64,000 nucleotides of DNA from Bordetella bronchialis (lineage in GTDB: Bacteria; Pseudomonadota; Gammaproteobacteria; Burkholderiales; Burkholderiaceae_B). A program made the position numbers and the translations under genes. A model generated the notes under the pieces. That model saw nothing but the letters and a program-made list of their open reading frames with translations. It made no database searches and had not been told where the DNA came from. The DNA is taken from assembly GCF_001676705.1 (NCBI RefSeq), contig NZ_CP016170.1, positions 434,001 through 498,000 of the forward strand, written 5' to 3'. Below are positions 46,461 through 55,175 of the stretch, in pieces. Position 1 is the stretch's first letter. The number at the start of each line of letters is the position of its first letter.

Positions 46461-46885
46461 TTACTTTCTCCTGCGTCGTCATTCAAGAATGCCTCGAGCC
46501 GAGTCACGAGTTTTTTCATGTCACGCAGCTCACATTCCCATACCACCAATACGTTCCAGCCTAACGCGTGCAACTGTTCGAGTTTCAAGGCGTCCCGCGC
46601 ACGATTCCCTTCCAGCTTTGGCCGCCAGAAGTTTAGGTTCGACTTCGGCATCCGTGAAAGCGCGCACGCACAGTGCATGTGCCAGAAGCAGCCATGAACA
46701 AAGACGGCCTTTCTGCGGCCCTTGAAAACCAAGTCCGGCTTACCGGGTAGCCGAGCATCGTGCAGGCGATACCTAAACCCCAGCGCATGTAGTGTCTTAC
46801 GAACCACGAGTTCGGGCTTCGTATCGCGGCCTCGCACCCGCGCCATGCGTTCCGAGCGTTGTTCGGGTGTGAGTGTATCAACCAC
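46457..46885 (-). CDS. vsr: Very short patch repair endonuclease (Vsr)
   Basis: 142 residues from GTG 46885 (VDTLTPEQRSERMARVRG); an upstream ATG at 46942 would add 19 residues without family support. Vsr features: RDTKPELVVRKTLHALGFRYRLH, the catalytic Asp in LPGKPDLVFKGRRKAVFVHGCFWHMH, and the C-terminal WNVLVVWECELRD. Vsr nicks next to T:G mismatches created by deamination of 5-methylcytosine, so it protects the host from mutations caused by the neighbouring C5-methylase. First gene of the vsr-methylase-nuclease operon; its stop overlaps the methylase start. Confidence 0.88.
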   Translation of the reverse strand: MVDTLTPEQRSERMARVRGRDTKPELVVRKTLHALGFRYRLHDARLPGKPDLVFKGRRKAVFVHGCFWHMHCACALSRMPKSNLNFWRPKLEGNRARDALKLEQLHALGWNVLVVWECELRDMKKLVTRLEAFLNDDAGESK

Positions 46886-46942
46886 TGTTTCTTTGTCCAG
46901 TACTTTTTGTGCGGGCCGGTGAGCGGGTGAGGCTAGCCTCAC

Positions 46943-47415
46943 GCATCGGCGAAGGAGGTAAGGCGCAGTTCAATCTCGCAACAAGATGTTAGCGCACTGA
47001 AGCGTCGATGAGCGGGATGGGGCACTGCGAGACGATCTCGCAGCGCTGGACGCTGCGGTGGCCCACCAGCGTTTCATGCGTGGCGGTTCCCGAGGCCGCG
47101 GGCGCCCGGAGGCGCCGGCGGAGCGACACGGTTGCCGGCGTTTAGAGTGCTCCGAGCCGCAGATTGAATGCTGAGGCGGCTCAAGCGGCATATGGCCCGA
47201 AGCGCAGTGCTACTCGCGGATGCCCTCAAGCATCTATGCCAACGGCGGCCTCGAAGAGTCCGTGGCTCTCATGAAGTCCTTCCCGGTCCAAACGGGTAGG
47301 CCTCGCCATCTGAATCTACCATGCACTACTGGTAATCCTTCGTTTGCTACGACTTTCCGTAGCAATAGCATTTCGTTTACCATCATTCCGATTTCGACCG
47401 GACGAAGGCCTAGGT
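46943..47415. other. Decayed stretch upstream of the restriction operon
   Basis: About 470 bases between vsr and the right IS481 copy. It must contain the promoter of the minus-strand vsr operon near 46950-47000, but no clear boxes stand out. A minus-strand open stretch from the IS border to 47234 reads RPVEIGMMVNEMLLLRKVV and about 35 more residues; it looks like the tail of a gene cut by the IS insertion, family unknown. Confidence 0.45.
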
Positions 47416-48458
47416 TGTGAACATTCAATAGGTTGTATTCATGGTTCACCCGAACCGGGTTTGAGAAACTGGTAATCGCCAAACCACCAGAAAGCTCAAG
47501 GAGCCCGGCCGGATGAACACCCATAAGCATGCCCGATTGACCTTCGTACGTCGATTCGAAATGGTTGAGCAATTGCGCAATAAACAGTTGACGATCTCTC
47601 AAGCGGCTGGCGCCTACGGGGTGACGGCGCCGACTGTGCGCAAATGGCTAGGTCGGTTTCTGGCGCAGGGCCAGGACGGGCTTGCAGATGCCTCATCGCG
47701 CCCGGTGCGCTCGCCCAAGGCGATTGCGCCGGCCAAGGCAATGGCTATCGTCGAACTTCGCCGCAAGCGACTGACTCAGGCACGCATTGCCCAGGCGCTG
47801 GGCGTATCGGCCAGTACCGTCAGCCGCGTCCTGGCCCGTGCCGGTCTGTCCCGCCTGGCCGACCTGGAGCCGGCCGAGCCGGTGGTGCGCTACGAACATG
47901 AGGCGCCAGGCCAATTGCTACACATCGACATCAAGAAGCTCGGGCGCATCGTGCGGCCCAGCCACCGCGTTACAGGTAACCGGCGCGATGGCGTGGACGG
48001 TGCCGGCTGGGACTTCGTCTTCGTGGCCATCGATGACCACGCTCGCGTGGCCTTTACCGACATCCACCCCGACGAACGCGCCCCCAGTGCGGTCCAGTTC
48101 CTCAAGGACGCCGTGGCTTACTACAAGCGCTTAGGCGTGACCATCCAGCGGTTGCTTACCGATAATGGCTCGGCCTTCCGCAGCCGCGCCTTCGCCGCGC
48201 TATGCCGTGAAATGGGCATCAAGCATTGCTTCACCCGGCCCTACCGGCCACAGACCAATGGCAAGGCCGAACGATTCATCCAGTCAGCCCTGCGTGAATG
48301 GGCCTACGCCTACACCTACCAAAACTCACAACACCGAGCCGATGCCATGAAATCCTGGCTACACCACTACAACTGGCATCGCCCTCACCAAGGCATCGGC
48401 CGCGCTGTACCTATCTCCAGGCTTAATCTGGGCGGATACAACCTCTTGACAGTTCACA
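47416..48458 (+). mobile_element. IS481 family insertion sequence, right copy
   Basis: 1043 bp with the same ends as the left copy and, as far as I can compare, identical sequence, but inverted. Flanked by CCTAGG on both sides (47409-47414 and 48459-48464, with one extra T on the left), again a CTAG-centred target. Each copy has its own matching flanks, so the two inserted independently rather than as one composite transposon. Together they bracket the restriction operon. Confidence 0.93.
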
Positions 48459-48463
48459 CCTAG
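47513..48463 (+). CDS. IS481 family transposase
   Basis: 316 residues, identical in translation to the transposase of the left copy (DDE residues in IDIKKL/IDDHARVAF, LTDNGSAF and KAERFIQ). ATG at 47513 follows AAGGAG. As in the other copy, the last codon inside the IS is followed by TAG from the flanking CCTAGG, so the stop codon belongs to the target site. Intact and probably active. Confidence 0.93.
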   Translation: MNTHKHARLTFVRRFEMVEQLRNKQLTISQAAGAYGVTAPTVRKWLGRFLAQGQDGLADASSRPVRSPKAIAPAKAMAIVELRRKRLTQARIAQALGVSASTVSRVLARAGLSRLADLEPAEPVVRYEHEAPGQLLHIDIKKLGRIVRPSHRVTGNRRDGVDGAGWDFVFVAIDDHARVAFTDIHPDERAPSAVQFLKDAVAYYKRLGVTIQRLLTDNGSAFRSRAFAALCREMGIKHCFTRPYRPQTNGKAERFIQSALREWAYAYTYQNSQHRADAMKSWLHHYNWHRPHQGIGRAVPISRLNLGGYNLLTVHT

Positions 48464-48710
48464 GCTGCCGCTTTGCCAGTCGAACCGCGTGCCCCTGATT
48501 TTCCTCCAATCCCTCCTCGAGGAGCTGCTGCAACTTAGCGAGTTGTTCAGCAACCGGGTCATCCTTCTCTAGCCGCTGGCACAAGTAGGCGCTGGGGATT
48601 CGTCGCGCCGCTACTTCTTCCTCGCATTGGTACTGTCGGCTGAAGTAAAACACCAATCCGGCCGATATTGAAATCATTCGCGTTCGTGCGTCATAATTGG
48701 CAGTCTGCAA
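48459..48710 (-). pseudogene. Orphan gene 5' part truncated by IS481
   Basis: From ATG 48710 (or ATG 48677, MISISAGLVFYF) an open frame of ~84 codons runs leftwards into the right IS481 copy (QCEEEVAARRIPSAYLCQRL; EQLAKLQQLLEEGLEENQ) and would add only 11 IS-encoded residues before a stop. The C-terminal part is helical and acidic. Its start is only 18 bases from the divergent DUF262-HNH gene, suggesting a shared promoter. The frame across the IS does not match the open stretch on the other side without a one-base shift. Family not recognised. Confidence 0.5.
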
Positions 48711-48728
48711 CTTCTCGACGGGCCATCT

Positions 48729-50327
48729 ATGGGTGTCAGCAGCAAAGATAAAGTTAATCTAGATGCACTCATTAGGAGGCAGGACCTCGAAGCGATTAAG
48801 ACTGATAATTCGGCAAACATGAACGAGGGAGGCATCCCCGTCACGGAATTGGCCAAGGGCAAGCTGTACTACGAACTTTTGCGCAAACCGCATTTCCAGC
48901 GAGAGACTGATGATTGGAACGTCGACAACGTGGTTACGTTGATCAAGAGTTTTCGGGATGGCAACCTTATTCCCGCAATCATATTATGGCGTAGCGACCA
49001 AGGTTTCACATTCGTTATCGATGGAGCGCATCGACTGAGCGCACTCATTGCGTGGATCAACGATGATTATGGTGACCGTAATATTTCGGCGCAGTTCTTC
49101 ATGCACGAGATTCCGAAAAAGCAGAAGGAGATCGCCGAGGCCTGCCGACAACGTATCGCCGCCGAGGTGGGCACGTACGCCAGTTTGAGCCAGATTCTTA
49201 CCTCACCCAATCCTTCTAGTCAGCAGATAAAGTGGGCCAGCAACTTAACGAAGGCTTTGATGACGCAATGGGTGCACGGCGATGCAGACATTGCCGCAGC
49301 GTCCTTCTTGGCGATCAATCAACGTGCGGTCCAGATCGATCCCACCGAACGCTATATGATCGAAGCACGTAGTCAGCCCAATGTGATCGCAGCGCGTGCG
49401 TTCGTCAATAGTACGCGTGGGCACAAATATTGGCAGAATTTTGACGAATCAACGCGCGAACGGATTGAGCGCAGGGCTCGACTTATCTACAACTCAATCT
49501 TCGAGCCGGAGGATGCAGACCCGGTGAAGCATACTCGTCTGCCGCCAGCGGGTTTGGCTCATACTGCGAACGGGTTGCGCATCGCATTGGATTTGGTGAA
49601 CATTACCAATGATGTGAAGCAAGCCTCTCTCGATCCGGACAGTACGGGCACGGACACCGAGCGCTTCATCAACAAGACCTATGGGGTGGTCAAGTATGTC
49701 GCTGGCGGTGATCCCGCGTCCTTGGATCTGCATCCTGCGATCTATTTCTGGGGAGCTACTGGCAACCACCAGCCCTCAATCTTCCTAGCTGTCATTTCAT
49801 TTGTGCAAGATATGATCTTACGCGACGAGCTGATCGATTTTACTCGACACCGCGCGAAATTCGAGGAGTTCCTGGTAGGTAATAGTGGTGTCGTTAAACA
49901 TATTCTTGGGAAGCACGGCGGCTGGAAAAAGAGCGTTGTCCCGGTGAAAAAGATGCTCCGCACGATATTCGAGGGACTCATGGCAGGAAAAAGTGACGCG
50001 ATAATCGAGGCTGAGCTGTCTCAGCCTCCTGGGCAGACTGCATCGAGCATGGCGGCATTCGCTGTCGAAGAGCGCCGATCAAGCTGGCGTGAGACAAAAA
50101 GTGCCGCGCGTCGCAAAGCGAGTATCGATATGGCCAGTCGCTGTGCGATTTGCAAAGCTCGCCTCGACCCTAATGTTGCTAGCGACGACCATGTGATTCG
50201 TAAGGAAGATGGTGGGCGAGACTCAGTCGATAATGCACAACTCACTCACCATTTTTGTAATCATGGATTCAAGGAGTATTTTGCCCACCGAGGCGAAGCA
50301 TTGCCCGATATTCCTACCCCAGTGTAG
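48729..50327 (+). CDS. DUF262/ParB-like protein with C-terminal HNH nuclease domain
   Basis: 532 residues. The N-terminal domain (about 35-130) has PHFQRETDDWNVDNVVTLI, LIPAIILW and VIDGAHRLSALIAW, a DUF262/ParB-like core in which the usual DGQQR motif reads DGAHR (98-102). A helical middle (130-450) follows. The C-terminus is an HNH nuclease: Cys472-x2-Cys475, Asp-Asp-His 486-488, Asn502 and CNHGFK at 510-515. This layout recalls SspE and GmrSD-type defence nucleases, which sense DNA modification or NTP and cleave phage DNA. It lies next to a restriction operon in a decayed island, is intact, and probably acts in phage or plasmid defence. Target and trigger unknown. Confidence 0.78.
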   Translation: MGVSSKDKVNLDALIRRQDLEAIKTDNSANMNEGGIPVTELAKGKLYYELLRKPHFQRETDDWNVDNVVTLIKSFRDGNLIPAIILWRSDQGFTFVIDGAHRLSALIAWINDDYGDRNISAQFFMHEIPKKQKEIAEACRQRIAAEVGTYASLSQILTSPNPSSQQIKWASNLTKALMTQWVHGDADIAAASFLAINQRAVQIDPTERYMIEARSQPNVIAARAFVNSTRGHKYWQNFDESTRERIERRARLIYNSIFEPEDADPVKHTRLPPAGLAHTANGLRIALDLVNITNDVKQASLDPDSTGTDTERFINKTYGVVKYVAGGDPASLDLHPAIYFWGATGNHQPSIFLAVISFVQDMILRDELIDFTRHRAKFEEFLVGNSGVVKHILGKHGGWKKSVVPVKKMLRTIFEGLMAGKSDAIIEAELSQPPGQTASSMAAFAVEERRSSWRETKSAARRKASIDMASRCAICKARLDPNVASDDHVIRKEDGGRDSVDNAQLTHHFCNHGFKEYFAHRGEALPDIPTPV

Positions 50328-51097
50328 CCGTATAGATGTTGTGTGCTCCAAGTGCGAGGAGGCGCGACTGTGCGCAGTTACCGGCGCGAAAACATCTGAA
50401 CAATGGATTCCAGTAGTCGTCCACCGCATCAATAGGCGCTTCGGCTCGACGGCCTTTAGTCAGCGATTCCGTTCCGCTGCTTCGGCAGGCCGGGGGATGC
50501 TTGACACTGCGTTGGATGGCAACTCGCGCCCCAGTCTTTGATCGCCACGGTGAGCCAGTGGCGGAGCGAGGCGAGTCCCAATCGCACGGTGTTTTTGTTT
50601 CGAGATATGTGCTTGTCTTTGAATCTTCATCGCTGGCAACGCGGGTCTCGCGGTATTTGGCGAATTTCGGGCTAATGGGCCAGGGGAATAGTTACCGAGG
50701 TGCTGTATCAATGTCCGGGGATTTTGTGTTTTCCCACCTGTGTTGAACTGCGGCTGGTCGGCGTCACTTATCATCAAATAGCGTCCCACGCGGCGTCGAC
50801 TGTCAGGTGTTCCGCAGGCCTTTTGAATATAGACTCCGCATTATTTCGTCTTCGGTAGGCGCGCCCGATCTTCTGCATCTCGATCGATGCGGGACATTTT
50901 GGCCGTCGTTGGCCAGCCGGTCTTGCGTTCACTGCCCTCCACGTACCGGAAGAGTCTTGACGATAGTAGGTATGAAAGCTCCAATGAGCTCGCTCAGCCC
51001 TGCGCCACTGTACCTAACAACAGTCTTTGGAAATCCCCCGGCTTCGGGATGCCCAGCCACTACCTTCCAACTATTTGTTTTAAACGAAGGCTTTAGT
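50328..51097. other. Gene-poor end of the island before tRNA-Leu
   Basis: 770 bases with no convincing gene. Short open frames exist on both strands (for example 50501-50746 + and 50460-50789 -) but have poor coding character and no family signature. No integrase gene or fragment is recognisable next to the tRNA. GC is lower than the core genome on the other side of the tRNA. Confidence 0.5.
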
Positions 51098-51182
51098 TGG
51101 TGCCCGGGGCCGGAATCGAACCGGCACGCCTTGCGGCGGGGGATTTTGAGTCCCCTGCGTCTACCAATTTCACCACCCGGGC
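51098..51182 (-). tRNA. tRNA-Leu (CAA anticodon)
   Basis: On the minus strand, an 85-base class II tRNA: acceptor GCCCGGG pairs with CCCGGGC, D-arm with GAAATTGGTAGACGC, anticodon loop CTCAAAA giving anticodon CAA (reads UUG), a long variable arm, T-arm GGTTCGATTCC, and an encoded 3' CCA. Its 3' end faces the decayed island, where tRNA-targeting elements insert, and a degenerate partial copy lies at 40344-40384. Confidence 0.96.
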
Positions 51183-51346
51183 AGGTCGTGCGCAGGCGTC
51201 CAGCGGTTGCTGCCGATCCCCGTGGAACCCGGCCGATGACCGATTTCCACGCCCCGGCGAGGGCCGGGTTTTGAAGAACGGCGTCGGGTCCGTGCCGTTT
51301 CCGGCAAGGGCCGTGCAACGGGACGCTGCGTGGCGGAAAGCTCGGC

Positions 51347-51374
51347 ATTATAGCCCACTTGAAAAAGCTGTCGC
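51347..51374 (-). promoter_or_regulatory. Probable promoter of tRNA-Leu
   Basis: On the minus strand: -35-like GCGACA (51369-51374), a 16-base spacer, then a perfect -10 TATAAT (51347-51352), followed by a GC-rich discriminator (GCCGAGC) typical of stable RNA promoters. It lies about 165 bases upstream of the mature tRNA 5' end, implying a long leader removed by RNase P. Confidence 0.55.
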
Positions 51375-51523
51375 CGCCCTCATACTCCTGCCGGTCGGCG
51401 CCCGGCTCGGGCGCCCGATCCACCCGGCGTGGGTGCCTGCATCCGCGCCCTGGGCAATGCCCGGCGGACGCCTTCCCCTGGCGCCCGCCGTCCCTATAAC
51501 GCAGACGCCAAGATTTCGACACG

Positions 51524-53431
51524 ATGAACGAAACCACATCCCAATCCGCACCGGAGACCCTGGGGTTCCAGGCAGAGGTCAAGCAGCTGCTGCACCTCAT
51601 GATCCACTCCCTGTACAGCAACAAGGAAATCTTCCTGCGAGAACTGGTTTCGAACGCATCCGATGCCTGCGACAAGCTGCGCTTCGAGGCGATCGATAAC
51701 CCGTCGCTGATGGAAGGCAATCCGGATCTCGGCATCCGGGTGGACTACGACAAGTCGGCGCGCACGATCACCATTTCGGATAACGGCATTGGCCTGTCGC
51801 GCGAGGAAGCCGTCGCCAACCTGGGCACGATCGCCCGGTCCGGCACCCGCGAGTTCTTTTCCAAGCTGACCGGCGACAAGCAGAAGGATGCCCAGCTGAT
51901 CGGCCAGTTCGGCGTGGGTTTTTATTCCTCGTTCATCGTCGCCGACAAGGTCACGGTGGTCAGCCGGCGGGCGGGCCTGCCGGCTGACCAGGCGGTGCGC
52001 TGGGAGTCGGACGGCCAGGGCGAATTCACCATCGCCCAGGTAGAGAAGGCGGACCGTGGCACCGACGTCACGCTGCACCTGCGCGCCGACGAGGACGAGC
52101 TGCTCAGCAGCTGGAAGCTGCGGGACATCCTGCGCCGCTATTCCGACCATATCTCCCTGCCCATCCGCATGGCCAAGGAAGAATGGGATGCGGAAAAGGG
52201 CGAGCAGGTCCGCAAGGACGAGCTGGAAACCGTGAACCAGGCCAATGCCCTGTGGACGCGGGCCAAGGGCGACATCACGGAAGAGCAGTACCGCGAGTTC
52301 TACAAGCACGTCGCGCATGACTACGACGATCCGCTGGCCTGGACCCACAACCGGGTAGAGGGCCGCAGCGAATATACCCAGCTGCTGTACATCCCCAAGC
52401 ACGCCCCCATGGACATGTGGGACCGCGACGCGCGCCGGGGCGTGAAGCTGTACGTCAAGCGCGTCTTCATCATGGACGATGCCGAACAGCTGTTGCCGGC
52501 GTATCTGCGCTTCGTTCGCGGCGTGATCGACTCGGCCGACCTGCCGCTGAACGTCTCGCGCGAGATCCTGCAGGAAAGCCGCGATGTCCGGGCCATCCGC
52601 GAGGGTTCGGCCAAGCGCGTGCTGTCGCTGCTGGAGGACCTGGCGGAAAACCGCAAGGACGACTACGCGGCGTTCTGGCAGGAGTTCGGCAAGGTGCTGA
52701 AGGAAGGCACCGGAGAGGACATCGCCAACCAGGAACGCATCGCCAAGCTGCTGCGCTTCGCCTCCACCCATAACGAGGACGGCGTGCAGAATGTCTCCTT
52801 CGCCGACTACGTGTCGCGCATGAAGGAAGGCCAGGACAAGATCTACTACGTTACGGCCGAGACCTATGCCGCGGCCCGGAACAGCCCGCACCTGGAGATC
52901 TTCCGCAAGAAGGGCATCGAGGTCCTGCTGCTGTCGGATCGCGTGGACGAGTGGATGCTGTCCTATCTGCGCGAGTTCGACGGCAAGTCGCTGGTCTCCG
53001 TGGCCAAGGGCGGCCTGGACCTGGACGCGCTGGCGGACGAGGAAGAAAAGAAGAAGCAGGCCGAAGTCCAGGAGTCCTTCAAGCCGCTGGTGGAGCGCCT
53101 GAAGACCGCGCTGGGCGATAAGGTGGCGGATGTGCGCGTCACGCTGCGCCTGGTCGATTCGCCGGCTTGCATCGTGGTGGGCCAGAACGAACTCAGCCCC
53201 AATCTGCTGCGCATGCTGAAGGCGGCGGGGCAGGAAGCGCCGACGGTCAAGCCCACGCTGGAAATCAACCCCGAACACGGGCTGGTGGAACGCGTGCGCG
53301 ATGCGGCCGACGCCGACTTCAACGATTGGGCCGAGCTGCTGCTCGACCAGGCCATGCTGGCGGAAGGCGCCCAGCTGGCCGATCCGGCGGCGTTCGTGAA
53401 ACGGATGAATGCCTTGCTGCTGAAGGCCTGA
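51524..53431 (+). CDS. htpG: Chaperone HtpG (Hsp90)
   Basis: 635 residues, the usual bacterial Hsp90 length. N-terminal GHKL ATPase domain: [41 protein letters not shown] with the catalytic Glu and Asn, [10 protein letters not shown], and [17 protein letters not shown]. The middle domain has the conserved arginine region [11 protein letters not shown] and [19 protein letters not shown]; a C-terminal dimerisation domain follows. Cytosolic ATP-dependent chaperone for stress-denatured and specific client proteins. It is a single gene with a strong terminator after it and a tRNA gene upstream on the other strand. Heat-shock control is usual, but I see no clear sigma-32 promoter. Confidence 0.97.
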   Translation: MNETTSQSAPETLGFQAEVKQLLHLMIHSLYSNKEIFLRELVSNASDACDKLRFEAIDNPSLMEGNPDLGIRVDYDKSARTITISDNGIGLSREEAVANLGTIARSGTREFFSKLTGDKQKDAQLIGQFGVGFYSSFIVADKVTVVSRRAGLPADQAVRWESDGQGEFTIAQVEKADRGTDVTLHLRADEDELLSSWKLRDILRRYSDHISLPIRMAKEEWDAEKGEQVRKDELETVNQANALWTRAKGDITEEQYREFYKHVAHDYDDPLAWTHNRVEGRSEYTQLLYIPKHAPMDMWDRDARRGVKLYVKRVFIMDDAEQLLPAYLRFVRGVIDSADLPLNVSREILQESRDVRAIREGSAKRVLSLLEDLAENRKDDYAAFWQEFGKVLKEGTGEDIANQERIAKLLRFASTHNEDGVQNVSFADYVSRMKEGQDKIYYVTAETYAAARNSPHLEIFRKKGIEVLLLSDRVDEWMLSYLREFDGKSLVSVAKGGLDLDALADEEEKKKQAEVQESFKPLVERLKTALGDKVADVRVTLRLVDSPACIVVGQNELSPNLLRMLKAAGQEAPTVKPTLEINPEHGLVERVRDAADADFNDWAELLLDQAMLAEGAQLADPAAFVKRMNALLLKA

Positions 53432-53464
53432 GAGTAAGCGAGCGCGGAAGCGCCTCGCCCGTGG

Positions 53465-53499
53465 AACGGCGGACCTGCGATGCAGGATCCGCCGTTTTT
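53465..53499 (+). terminator. Rho-independent terminator of htpG
   Basis: Stem AACGGCGGA (53465-53473) with TCCGCCGTT (53488-53496), an inner stem CCTGC/GCAGG around GAT, then TTTTT. It lies 34 bases after the htpG stop, between convergent genes, so it stops htpG transcription and perhaps the opposite operon too. Confidence 0.85.
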
Positions 53500-53524
53500 C
53501 TTGGTGGCGGCGGCCGCCTGGGCC

Positions 53525-54832
53525 TTACATCTCTATCCGCTCGACCTTGCCCACCAGCAGGATGTACGACAGCGCGCCCAGCAGCGCCAGCGAAGCCACG
53601 TACACAATGGCCGGGGCGAAGTTGTCGGCGCTGACCAGGTAGCCGATCACGATGGGCGTGCAGATGGACGACAGGTTGCCCACGAAGTTGAACACGCCGC
53701 CGGTCAGGCCCAGCAGCCGCACCGGCGCCAGCGTGGACACCAGCGACCAGGTGATGGATGCCAGTCCGTTGCCGAAGAAGGCCACGGCCAGGAAGAAAAT
53801 CACCCATGTCGTGGAGTCGGTGTAGTTGGCGCCTATCATGGACGTGGAAATCAGCAGGCCCAGGATGATGGGCAGCTTGCGCGCCAGTCCGACCGTCGCG
53901 CCGCGGCGGATCAGCCAGTCCGACAGCACGCCGGAGCACAGCACGCCGATGAAGGCGGCCAGGAAAGGCACGGAGGCCAGGAATCCGGATTTGATGAAGT
54001 CCATGCCGCGGTACTTCACCAGATAGGTCGGGAACCAGGTCAGGAAGAACCACAGCGTCGAGGTCAGGCAGAACTGGCCCAGGTAGACGCCCCAGAGTTT
54101 GCGGCGCGACATCACCAGTCCCAGGTCCGCCCAGGCGAAGGGCGCCTTCTTTTCCGTGACGCGGCGTTCCAGATCGACCACGCCACCGCCCTGGCGGATG
54201 AGTTCGATCTCCGCTTCGTTGGCGCCGCGGAATGCGCGCGGCTCGCGGTAGACCATGAACCACACGACGCCCCAGACAATGCCCAGCAGGCCGGTGCTGA
54301 CGAAGACCATATGCCAGCCGTAGTGGTGCTGGAGCCAGGCCAGGACCGGCGTCAGGAAAGCGAGGCCGACGAATTGCCCGGAGGTATAGAAGCCGATGGC
54401 CGTGGCGCGTTCCCGTTCCGGGAACCACGTGGTCACGACGCGGTTATTGATGGGATAGGCGGGCGCCTCCAGCGCGCCGACGGCCAGGCGCAGCACGAAC
54501 AGCACGACGAAGCTGCCGGCGAAGCCCATGAAGAAGGTCGCCGCGGACCATAGGATCAGCGCGACGGCATACAGCACGCGCGGCGCGACGCGGTCGACGA
54601 GCCAGCCGCCGGGTATCTGCATGGCGGCATAGGTCCAGCCGAAGGCCGACAGGATCAGGCCTTCATGCACGGTATCCAGGCCGAATTCGTCCTTCAGGGC
54701 GGGCGCGGCGATGGAAAGGTTGCTGCGGTCCAGGTAGTTGATCACCACGGTGATGAACAGCATCACCATGATCAGGTAGCGGCTGCGCGTGGCTTGGGCG
54801 GCCGGCAGGGCGCCGGGTTGTGCGGTCGGCAC
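53525..54832 (-). CDS. dgoT: MFS transporter, D-galactonate type (DgoT-like)
   Basis: 435 residues with 12 predicted transmembrane segments, of the anion:cation symporter (ACS) group of the major facilitator superfamily. Signature pieces: YLIMVMLFITVVINYLDRSNLSIAAPAL, GWTYAAMQIPGGWLVDRVAPR and FPERERATAIGFYTSGQFVGLA. I start at GTG 54832, after AAGGAGACC. As the last gene of the dgoK-dgoA-dgoD cluster it is most likely the D-galactonate/proton symporter. Family members also carry glucarate or other hexonates, so the substrate rests on context. Confidence 0.85.
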   Translation of the reverse strand: MPTAQPGALPAAQATRSRYLIMVMLFITVVINYLDRSNLSIAAPALKDEFGLDTVHEGLILSAFGWTYAAMQIPGGWLVDRVAPRVLYAVALILWSAATFFMGFAGSFVVLFVLRLAVGALEAPAYPINNRVVTTWFPERERATAIGFYTSGQFVGLAFLTPVLAWLQHHYGWHMVFVSTGLLGIVWGVVWFMVYREPRAFRGANEAEIELIRQGGGVVDLERRVTEKKAPFAWADLGLVMSRRKLWGVYLGQFCLTSTLWFFLTWFPTYLVKYRGMDFIKSGFLASVPFLAAFIGVLCSGVLSDWLIRRGATVGLARKLPIILGLLISTSMIGANYTDSTTWVIFFLAVAFFGNGLASITWSLVSTLAPVRLLGLTGGVFNFVGNLSSICTPIVIGYLVSADNFAPAIVYVASLALLGALSYILLVGKVERIEM

Positions 54833-55175
54833 GATGGTCTCCTTTCTGGCGGGCGAGGGAAGCGCGCGTGTCGCGCGGCCCGGACGCACCGGTGGTTCTG
54901 TGGGTACTGTTCCAGCGAGCCGTGGCGTCCGCATTGCACGGGGCCACGCCGCGCTGGAAATCGAAAGTCGCTTTGCTCTTGGGGGCGGGTCAGGCAGGCG
55001 TCCGTCGGCGCCGTGATTGCGTGGGCCTTCAAGCAGCCAGCGGGCCAGCGGTAGGCGGATCGGCGGCAGGCAGGCCAGCAGGCAGGTCGCCTGCCCACAT
55101 GCCCGCAGATGCGCTCCGGATAGGCAGCGCCGCGCCGAAGCGCAGCGCGCCGTGCTCACCGCGCTTCCTTGCCGC
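54833..55175. other. Intergenic gap inside the dgo cluster
   Basis: 343 bases between dgoD and dgoT with no gene. A perfect 6-bp hairpin GGCAGG/CCTGCC (55081-55095, loop TCG) and GC-rich near-repeats (GGCAGGCCAGCAGGCAGG) could form an attenuator or mRNA-processing structure that sets transporter level separately. The ribosome-binding site AGGAGA of dgoT lies at its left end. Confidence 0.4.

Noticed and set aside
46970..47191. Minus-strand frame upstream of vsr
   Set aside because: Low-complexity Arg/Ser/Pro composition and no motif; likely non-coding.
41821..48458. Composite transposon carrying the restriction system
   Set aside because: Each IS481 copy has its own CTAG-centred repeats and the split abortive-infection gene shows the left copy inserted alone.
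47234..48710. The open fragments on both sides of the right IS481 as one interrupted gene
   Set aside because: Joining through one copy of CCTAGG puts them in different frames, so continuity cannot be claimed without an additional mutation.
50328..51097. Integrase gene next to tRNA-Leu
   Set aside because: No tyrosine or serine recombinase motifs in any frame between the nuclease gene and the tRNA.
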